Source: Bacillota bacterium (GTDB lineage: Bacteria; Bacillota; Clostridia; Lachnospirales; Lachnospiraceae). From it: a DNA stretch of 64,000 bases. The notes beneath the pieces were generated by a model, which worked only from the letters and a program-made list of their open reading frames with translations, had not been told where the DNA came from and did not search any database. Positions 58,277-64,000 of the stretch are shown piece after piece (position 1 is the stretch's first letter; each line of letters opens with the position of its first letter). The position numbers and the translations under genes were made by a program. The stretch is taken from positions 62,001 to 126,000 of the forward strand of contig JAEZUM010000055.1 in NCBI GenBank assembly GCA_023421075.1. Reading direction: 5' to 3'.

Positions 58277-60256
58277 TTATTCCTCCGAAGCCAGCTGCTC
58301 CCACTGTTCCAGCAGCTGTTCCAGTCGTTGTTCAATCGATTTCTTCTCATCGTTTAGTTCAAGCAATCGCTGCACATTAGTGAAGATTTCTTCTTTCGTC
58401 AACAGTGCATCGATTTCTTCGTTTCGAAGCTCCAGCTCATGAATCTCATCCTCGGTCTTCTTTAGATCATTCTTACGTTTTCTGCTTCTTGCCTGTTCCT
58501 CTTTCTGTTGTTGCCAGTTCTGTTTATTCTCGCTCTCTATATCCTGGTTGTTTCCTCCACCGGAGGAGAACGGAAAGGCAGCCGGGAAAGCACCCGGTCG
58601 GTTACTCTGGATAGGAGCAGTATTCACAGCCCTCTTCAGATAGGCTGCTTCCACCTCCGGCTTTTTCTCCAGATAGTAATCATAGTTACCGATATAGTTA
58701 AGAAGGCTTTGTTCGGTTAAATCAAGAATTCTGGTTGCAGTCTTATTAATAAAATAACGATCGTGAGAAACATAAAGGACAGTCCCACTATAGTGATTAA
58801 TGGCATTCTCCAGGATTTCTTTTGAGGTGATATCCAGATGGTTGGTAGGCTCATCAAGTATTAGGAGATTCGCTTCCGACAACATAAGCTTTGCCAGGGA
58901 TACACGTCCGCGCTCACCACCACTGATGTCTTTTATCCGTTTGAATACATCATCCTCCGTAAACAAAAAGGCAGCTAAAATGTTACGTACGGTAGTGTTG
59001 TCTAAGTTCGGATACTCATCCTGTAACTCTTCGAACAGAGTTTTGTCCGGATTGAGGACTTGATGCTCCTGGTCGTAATAACCGACATGAACCTTGGCAC
59101 CCAGTCTGACTTCTCCGTCATCCGCAGAGACCTGCCCGTTGATAATCTTAAGGATGGTAGTTTTTCCGGTACCGTTATTACCGATGATTGCAACCTTCTC
59201 GCCTCGCTTGATATCAAAATTCAAATCGGTAAAAAGGGTAAGCTTATCATAGGATTTGGATAAGCCTTGTATGGTTAGAACATCGTTGCCACTGGTAATC
59301 CTGGGCTCTAAGTCAAAATGCATCTGGGTATGATCGGTAGGACGTTCCACTCGTTCTATCTTATCAAGCATTTTCTCACGGCTTTCCGCCCGTTTGATGG
59401 ATTTTTCGCGATTAAAGGAGCGGAGCTTCGCAATAACCTCCTCTTGATGTTTGATCTCCTGCTGTTGATTCAGATACTGCTTCAACATCGCATTGCGAAG
59501 CATGGCTTTCTTGGTGGCATATTCCGAATAATTTCCTTCGAAAGTGGTACACTTGGTATTATCAAGCTCGACAACCTTGGATACTACCTTATCCAGGAAG
59601 TAGCGATCATGCGCAACAACAATGACCGCACCATTATAATTCAGAAGGAAGGTTTCTAACCACGCGATGGAGATTAGATCAAGATGGTTTGTCGGCTCAT
59701 CGAGTAGTATAATATCCGGTTTTGAGAGGAGCAGCTTACCAAGAGCAATTCGTGTCTTCTGACCGCCTGATAAGGTGTTCACCTTTTTCTCGAAATCCTC
59801 CTCGCGAAAGCCGAGACCTTTTAAGATACCGGTAACCTCACTTTGGTAGGCATAACCGTTCTTCAATTCAAATTCATGCGTCATTCTGGTGTAAGAAGTT
59901 AGCATTTGGTTCAGAACATCACCTTCCGCATGCTTCATTTCTTGTTCCAGAGTACGAATACTACGGTCCAGATCAATGACGTCCTGTTTCACAGTCATCA
60001 TCTCGGATAGAATAGAATTGTCTGAGGACAGATTCTGATGCTGAGCTAAGTAGCCGATGGAACTTCCCTTTGACAAAATAACCTCGCCTTCATCCGCACC
60101 CAGCTCTTTCATGATTATTTTTAATAAAGTAGACTTTCCTGCACCATTGATACCTACAATTGCAGCCTTCTCCCGTTCATTTACATGAAAGGAGACAGCG
60201 GATAGGATCTGTGTTGTGCCAAAGGCCTTACTGATATTGTTACATGCAAGTATCAC
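58277..60256 (-). CDS. ABC-F family ATPase (ribosome-associated)
   Basis: This 659-residue protein has two ABC domains and no membrane segments. The first Walker A is GINGAGKS (35-42), with signature LSGGQKTRIALGKLLL and Walker B ILLDEPTNHLD. A charged linker (about 240-320) is the interdomain arm that reaches the ribosomal tRNA site. The second domain has GNNGTGKT, ISGGERGRVSLAKLML and LLILDEPTNHLD. A coiled-coil tail (about 590-655) ends it. ABC-F proteins relieve ribosome stalling, and some confer antibiotic resistance; this one looks like the housekeeping YdiF/Uup type. The start is GTG at 60256, five bases after GGAGGT. Confidence 0.9.
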   Translation of the reverse strand: MILACNNISKAFGTTQILSAVSFHVNEREKAAIVGINGAGKSTLLKIIMKELGADEGEVILSKGSSIGYLAQHQNLSSDNSILSEMMTVKQDVIDLDRSIRTLEQEMKHAEGDVLNQMLTSYTRMTHEFELKNGYAYQSEVTGILKGLGFREEDFEKKVNTLSGGQKTRIALGKLLLSKPDIILLDEPTNHLDLISIAWLETFLLNYNGAVIVVAHDRYFLDKVVSKVVELDNTKCTTFEGNYSEYATKKAMLRNAMLKQYLNQQQEIKHQEEVIAKLRSFNREKSIKRAESREKMLDKIERVERPTDHTQMHFDLEPRITSGNDVLTIQGLSKSYDKLTLFTDLNFDIKRGEKVAIIGNNGTGKTTILKIINGQVSADDGEVRLGAKVHVGYYDQEHQVLNPDKTLFEELQDEYPNLDNTTVRNILAAFLFTEDDVFKRIKDISGGERGRVSLAKLMLSEANLLILDEPTNHLDITSKEILENAINHYSGTVLYVSHDRYFINKTATRILDLTEQSLLNYIGNYDYYLEKKPEVEAAYLKRAVNTAPIQSNRPGAFPAAFPFSSGGGNNQDIESENKQNWQQQKEEQARSRKRKNDLKKTEDEIHELELRNEEIDALLTKEEIFTNVQRLLELNDEKKSIEQRLEQLLEQWEQLASEE

Positions 60257-60317
60257 TCTTTACCTCCATGATGGCACTCTGAGCCATCCTAATTAATACT
60301 CGAAAGAAGTCTGGCAG

Positions 60318-60335
60318 GAATTTCGATCGAAATTC
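60318..60335 (-). promoter_or_regulatory. Perfect 18-base palindrome in the ABC-F leader
   Basis: GAATTTCGATCGAAATTC is self-complementary over its whole length and lies in the roughly 110-base leader of the ABC-F gene. A second stem GATGGC/GCCATC (60270-60288) sits close to the ribosome site. It is either an operator or part of an attenuator. Confidence 0.5.
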
Positions 60336-60375
60336 TTACCGAGGTTCTTTCTATGTGCAAAAACCTTTACACTGC

Positions 60376-60412
60376 TGTATATTTTAGCATATCAAACTTT
60401 ACAAGTAAAGTT
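60376..60412 (-). promoter_or_regulatory. Promoter of the ABC-F gene with palindrome over the -35
   Basis: On the minus strand: TTGTAA (60404-60399), 17-base spacer, TATACA (60381-60376). The -35 lies within the palindrome AACTTTAC-AA-GTAAAGTT (60395-60412), so a repressor could block it. Other parts of the 335-base gap to rex hold only the rex promoter described separately. Confidence 0.55.
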
Positions 60413-60527
60413 CGGCTTTATAAGGATAGCTTTCGGTAATATTGATCGGACTTATATCATCAACTTCGTCTGTGGTGTGAACAGTAACAAATGGATTCTA
60501 TGGCTTTTAAGTAAAGAACGGATACAA

Positions 60528-60556
60528 TTGACTTATTCTTAACAATCAAATATAAT
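60528..60556 (+). promoter_or_regulatory. Promoter of rex with a possible Rex-binding site
   Basis: TTGACT (60528-60533), 17 bases, TATAAT (60551-60556). Overlapping it, 60528-60545 fits the 18-base frame of the Rex consensus TTGTTAA-N4-TTAACAA: the right half TTAACAA is perfect, but the left half keeps only TTG. This is consistent with weak autorepression. Confidence 0.6.
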
Positions 60557-60591
60557 TAATGTGAACATAACATGAAGAAGGAGGAGAGTCA

Positions 60592-61233
60592 TTGTATAAG
60601 AAAGAAATTTCCAAAGCAGTAATAAATCGATTGCCTAGATATTATCGATATTTAGGAGACCTGCTTGAGAAGGATGTCGTACGTATCTCATCCAAGGAAT
60701 TGAGTGAAAAGATGAAGGTAACTGCTTCTCAGATCAGACAGGATCTGAATAATTTTGGAGGATTCGGTCAACAGGGTTATGGTTATAATGTTGAGTATCT
60801 CCATTCTGAAATTGGGAAGATATTAGGGCTTGATACAAAATATAATGTTATCATTATCGGAGCCGGTAATTTGGGACAAGCACTGGCAAACTATGTGGAT
60901 TTTGAACGAAGAGGCTTTTTTGTGAAAGCAATTTTTGATGTAAGTCCCAAATTGATTGGTACACAAATTCGAAATATCATTGTTAGATCTTCCGACGATC
61001 TGGAGGCGTATATTAAAAGTAATCAGGTGGATATTGCTGCAATTACGGTTCCTAAAACAAAAGCGCCTATACTTGCTGCGGATTTAGCAAAATTGGGAAT
61101 CAAAGGTATTTGGAATTTTGCACCAACCGATCTCAATCTTCCGAAGGATGTCACTGTAGAGAATGTACATCTTGCCGAAAGTCTTATGAAGTTATCCTAT
61201 CGTTTATCCGGCAGAGAAGATATGAAATCCTAG
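60592..61233 (+). CDS. rex: Redox-sensing transcriptional repressor Rex
   Basis: This 213-residue repressor senses the NADH/NAD+ ratio and controls fermentation and energy genes. The N-terminal winged helix (about 1-80) includes RLPRYYRYLGDLLEKDVVRISSKELSEKMKVTASQIRQDL and the family-specific FGGFGQQGYGYNV. The Rossmann domain starts at GAGNLG (90-95) and ends with a domain-swapped C-terminal helix. The start is TTG at 60592, seven bases after AAGGAGG; the nearby ATG at 60572 is out of frame. It is followed by a coiled-coil unknown and the acpS-nnr genes on the same strand. Confidence 0.95.
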   Translation: MYKKEISKAVINRLPRYYRYLGDLLEKDVVRISSKELSEKMKVTASQIRQDLNNFGGFGQQGYGYNVEYLHSEIGKILGLDTKYNVIIIGAGNLGQALANYVDFERRGFFVKAIFDVSPKLIGTQIRNIIVRSSDDLEAYIKSNQVDIAAITVPKTKAPILAADLAKLGIKGIWNFAPTDLNLPKDVTVENVHLAESLMKLSYRLSGREDMKS

Positions 61234-61262
61234 TGTTTGGCCAAGAAGGGTAGATTTGAACC

Positions 61263-61874
61263 ATGGGAAAAAAAGGGAAGAAGATTGATTTTACCAATGT
61301 AGTAAGAAATAAAAAATTACCCATCCTTACCCTGGATGCCAGATGGCATGAGCTTTTTCCAGAGGATTTTAAGACTTCTGATATCAGGGAGTTGGAACAA
61401 AAGGTCAATAATCTTCTCAAATTGCAAGGCAAGTTGGTAAATGATATCAAAGATATGAAACGGCTCAAGAGCAGTTTACTTAAGGAAATCGTTGATAATA
61501 TGAACATCGGTAAGGATTTGACCGGTAAAGCAAAAGAGAAGAAGTTAGACAAGAATAAGCAGTATGTAAATGAATTAAATGAGAAAATAAATAAAGCAAT
61601 GGATGATTTAGCTGACATTCCTTATCAGATCAAATTGGTAAATGAAGAGCTTTTGGCGGAAAGCATCAATGTTTTCTATCACGAGCTGGAAGAGAATAAG
61701 GAAGAGATGAAAGAGGTAACGGATTGGATTGCGAATATCAGGGAGGAGCTAAAACATAAAATCCTGATAAAGCAGGATCTGGAAGCAAAGAATTCATTGA
61801 TTTATACATATATGCATGACATTCTTGGAGCAGAAATCATGGAATTATTTGATAAGGAACATGGTGGAAGATGA
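61263..61874 (+). CDS. Conserved hypothetical coiled-coil protein
   Basis: A 203-residue, highly charged protein, mostly predicted coiled coil. A short N-terminal region (about 1-40; DFTNVVRNKKLPILTLDARWHELFPE) contains the only aromatic cluster. Long Lys/Glu/Leu helices run from about 42 to 190. There are no membrane segment, signal peptide or cysteines. The ATG at 61263 has weak ribosome-site support. It lies 29 bases after rex and before acpS, an arrangement suggesting a common operon. It might be a structural or secretion-chaperone-like protein; I do not recognise the family. Confidence 0.65.
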   Translation: MGKKGKKIDFTNVVRNKKLPILTLDARWHELFPEDFKTSDIRELEQKVNNLLKLQGKLVNDIKDMKRLKSSLLKEIVDNMNIGKDLTGKAKEKKLDKNKQYVNELNEKINKAMDDLADIPYQIKLVNEELLAESINVFYHELEENKEEMKEVTDWIANIREELKHKILIKQDLEAKNSLIYTYMHDILGAEIMELFDKEHGGR

Positions 61875-62035
61875 TATAAACAAGAAATAAAAGAACATTG
61901 GGCTTCCCGTATACACAGTGAAATGACTGCTTCGTGTCAGATTAGCTTGTGGAGGGAGGCTCTTATCACATGCAAAGGATTTTATGATTAACACATAGTT
62001 GTTGTGGAGAAAGATAGCTTGATGGAGGATGGATA

Positions 62036-62398
62036 ATGATAACCGGAATTGGCGTTGACTTGATTGAGGTTGCACGGGTAACTAAGGCGTGCCAAAAGGA
62101 AAGCTTTTTGAAACGATACTTTACGGATCAGGAAATTGAATTGATCACGAGGGATATTCATAAAGCCGCTGATAACTTTGCAGTGAAGGAAGCGGTCAGT
62201 AAGGTGCTTGGTACCGGGTTTCAATCCTTTTTCCCCATCGATATCGAGGTGCTTCGTACCTTAGAGGGTAAGCCTTATGTGAAGCTTTACGGAAAAGCAG
62301 AGGAGCTGGCCAAGGAGCAGGGGATTACTGCAATTCATGTATCAATCTCAAATACGAAAGAATATGCGAATGCTTTTGCAATCGGTGAGAAGCTTTGA
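62036..62398 (+). CDS. acpS: Holo-[acyl-carrier-protein] synthase
   Basis: It transfers 4'-phosphopantetheine from CoA to acyl carrier protein, activating fatty-acid synthesis. The 120-residue protein has the Mg-binding D8 in GIGVDLIEVARV and E52 in FAVKEAVSKVLGTGF, and the C-terminal ISNTKEYANAFAI resembling the usual SHxxxYAxA segment with Asn and Thr in place of Ser-His. A GGAGGATGG site precedes the ATG at 62036. The gap to the nnr gene is 34 bases; acpS-nnr adjacency is common in Firmicutes. Confidence 0.93.
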   Translation: MITGIGVDLIEVARVTKACQKESFLKRYFTDQEIELITRDIHKAADNFAVKEAVSKVLGTGFQSFFPIDIEVLRTLEGKPYVKLYGKAEELAKEQGITAIHVSISNTKEYANAFAIGEKL

Positions 62399-62432
62399 GA
62401 CGGAGCAAGCGGTAGTATGGGAGGTATATGTT

Positions 62433-63998
62433 ATGAAATATGCTGTTGATTCAACGAGAATGAAAATGATTGATGAATATACCATAGAGAATGCCGGAAT
62501 TCCTGCTATGGAGTTAATGGAACGTGCTGCATTGGAGCTTGTTACGGTTATGCAGCAAACCATATCAAAGGAAGACCGAATATTAGCAGTCTGCGGGCCG
62601 GGTAATAATGGCGGCGACGGAGTAGCGGCAGGAAGAATACTGTTTTTACAGGGCTATTCTGTTGCCATTCTTTTGATCGGGGAAGAAAGCAAGTACTCAT
62701 TACAAATGAAGGCTCAGTTGGATATGGTTAAGAATTTAGGAATACCATTTGAAAACAGCAACAAGCTCTCTGAATATAATATAATAATTGATGCGATTTT
62801 CGGGGTAGGTCTATCCAAGCCTGTGACCGGAGTCTATGAAGATGTGATCAATCTGATCAACGAGAATCCCAATATCGTGTACTCCGTGGATATTCCGTCG
62901 GGAATAACCACAGAGGATGGAACGATCCAAAATGTAGCTGTCAGAGCCAATTTTACGGTGACCTTCGGACTGAATAAGATTGGTCTATTATTATACCCCG
63001 GAGCGGAGTATGCCGGTGAAGTCATCGTGGCAGATATCGGATTTTCGCAGGAGGCTACGATTAATTCCAAGCCGAATTCCTTTTATTATGAACCGAAGGA
63101 TATAAGACTCCTTCCTGCCAGGAAGGATCATAGTCATAAGGGTACTTTTGGTAAGGTGCTGATTATTGCCGGTAGTAAGGGTATGGCAGGTGCAGCATGC
63201 TTGAGTGCAAAAGCAGCGTACCGAACGGGAGCCGGCCTTGTTAAGGTGATTACTTCGGAGTGTAACCGTATTATCCTACAATCACAGATACCGGAAGCAT
63301 TGTTTGGAGCATATGATGAAGCGGACCTGGATGCAGATCAGAAGCAACAGCAATTACTGAATGACCTGACATGGGCAACGGTGATTGTGGTAGGACCAGG
63401 GTTAGGACTCTCTAAAACCTCCGCGGAGCTTGTGGAGACGGTGATCCGAAAAGCAAAGGTACCTGTCATTATTGATGCAGATGCCATTACTTTAATATCC
63501 AGAAGGCTGGAGGAACACGAGGAAGCTCCCTCTCCCAACCGGCTTGCGAAGCGTATAGCCAGGTTGACTGAACTGATTCCGGAGGGTACGATTTTTACTC
63601 CGCATCCGGTAGAATTATCCAGATTATTAGGGCTTCCGGTCTCGGATATTACAAATAATCTGATTGACACTGCCCATCAATGTTCTTATAATAATAAGTT
63701 GATATATGCCCTAAAGGATGCCAGAACGATTGTAGCATATGAGGATCGATATTATATTAATGTATCCGGCAATCATGGAATGGCAACCGGCGGCAGCGGT
63801 GATGTATTAACCGGAATCATAGCAGCCTTGATTGCGCAGGGAATGGAGTCTTATGAGGCTACGTGCTTGGCCGTCTATATTCATGGCTGGGCCGGTGATG
63901 AGGCAGCTAAGGAAAAAAGCAGCTATTCTATGATGGCTGGTGATATTGTTAGTTCCATTGAAAAGGTACTCATTAATTATGAAAAAATACAAAAATGA
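62433..63998 (+). CDS. nnr: Bifunctional NAD(P)H-hydrate repair enzyme (epimerase + ADP-dependent dehydratase)
   Basis: This 521-residue protein repairs hydrated NADH and NADPH. The N-terminal YjeF_N epimerase domain (about 1-210) has AVCGPGNNGGDGVAAGRIL and the metal-binding IIDAIFGVGLSKPVTG. The C-terminal ribokinase-like dehydratase domain (about 225-515) has KGTFGKVLIIAGSKGMAGAA, TPHPVELSRLLG and the catalytic GGSGDVLTGIIAAL. The start at 62433 (MKYAVDSTRMKMIDEYT) follows GGGAGGT by eight bases; the open frame further upstream overlaps acpS and is not used. The stop lies two bases from the window edge, so the gene is complete. Confidence 0.93.
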   Translation: MKYAVDSTRMKMIDEYTIENAGIPAMELMERAALELVTVMQQTISKEDRILAVCGPGNNGGDGVAAGRILFLQGYSVAILLIGEESKYSLQMKAQLDMVKNLGIPFENSNKLSEYNIIIDAIFGVGLSKPVTGVYEDVINLINENPNIVYSVDIPSGITTEDGTIQNVAVRANFTVTFGLNKIGLLLYPGAEYAGEVIVADIGFSQEATINSKPNSFYYEPKDIRLLPARKDHSHKGTFGKVLIIAGSKGMAGAACLSAKAAYRTGAGLVKVITSECNRIILQSQIPEALFGAYDEADLDADQKQQQLLNDLTWATVIVVGPGLGLSKTSAELVETVIRKAKVPVIIDADAITLISRRLEEHEEAPSPNRLAKRIARLTELIPEGTIFTPHPVELSRLLGLPVSDITNNLIDTAHQCSYNNKLIYALKDARTIVAYEDRYYINVSGNHGMATGGSGDVLTGIIAALIAQGMESYEATCLAVYIHGWAGDEAAKEKSSYSMMAGDIVSSIEKVLINYEKIQK

Positions 63999-64000
63999 CC

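Noticed and set aside
62337..62432. Longer nnr start overlapping acpS
   Set aside because: The added 32 residues are acpS read in another frame; GGGAGGT supports the ATG at 62433.

Overview
The window reads as chromosomal DNA of an anaerobic, sugar-fermenting Clostridia, most likely a Lachnospiraceae (Clostridium cluster XIVa) relative of Lachnoclostridium/Anaerocolumna. This rests on AT-rich DNA with strong Shine-Dalgarno sites, Rex, rubredoxin and ferritin, a Re-citrate-synthase-like enzyme beside an isocitrate dehydrogenase, YesM/YesN two-component systems, sugar ABC importers without their own ATPase, and a small Gly/Cys-rich 'chorion class high-cysteine' type protein. No rRNA, tRNA, CRISPR array, intact insertion sequence or prophage was seen.

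Layout. 1-2.3 kb: a DedA fragment, pgsA and an AI-2E-family permease. 2.4-16 kb: a maltodextrin/glycogen block, with a LacI repressor divergent from malQ, glgP, malE, malF, malG, a secreted GH13 amylase lipoprotein and a debranching enzyme. Between glgP and malE lies a 390-base structured stretch. 16-21 kb: two linked unknown proteins, luxS, a HAD phosphatase, trpS and a D-2-hydroxyacid dehydrogenase. 21-25.5 kb: a spermidine/putrescine importer (potABCD) headed by an XRE-cupin regulator with nested operators. 25.8-28 kb: aroC, two small proteins and a decayed metallo-beta-lactamase remnant. 28-37.7 kb: a YesMN-type two-component pair, a sugar binding protein with two permeases, a GH31 glycosidase and an AraC regulator. 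37.7-46 kb: a LacI-controlled catabolic cassette. 46.5-49.2 kb: an intracellular subtilase and a PadR/HAAS pair. 49.5-52.2 kb: xylA, then ferritin-ferredoxin facing rubredoxin. 52.4-58 kb: tcdA, a DUF554 protein, a Re-citrate synthase candidate, isocitrate dehydrogenase and a GntR regulator. 58-64 kb: an ABC-F ATPase, rex, a coiled-coil unknown, acpS and nnrE/nnrD.

How it works together. The first sugar block can import maltodextrins, trim alpha-1,6 branches and phosphorolyse glucans. The 37.7-45 kb cassette combines a GatD-like polyol-phosphate dehydrogenase, a PfkB kinase and a GatY/KbaY-like aldolase with an FGGY kinase, an aldo/keto reductase and a FucU-type mutarotase, but no PTS genes. 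I infer a PTS-independent galactitol/tagatose-type pathway in which the FGGY kinase replaces PTS phosphorylation. Identical GAAACGTTTC operators lie just downstream of both of its divergent promoters.

The most unusual non-coding features are two long imperfect inverted repeats, at 46185-46468 and 58053-58260. They share internal motifs at equivalent positions and look like members of one undescribed hairpin-element family.
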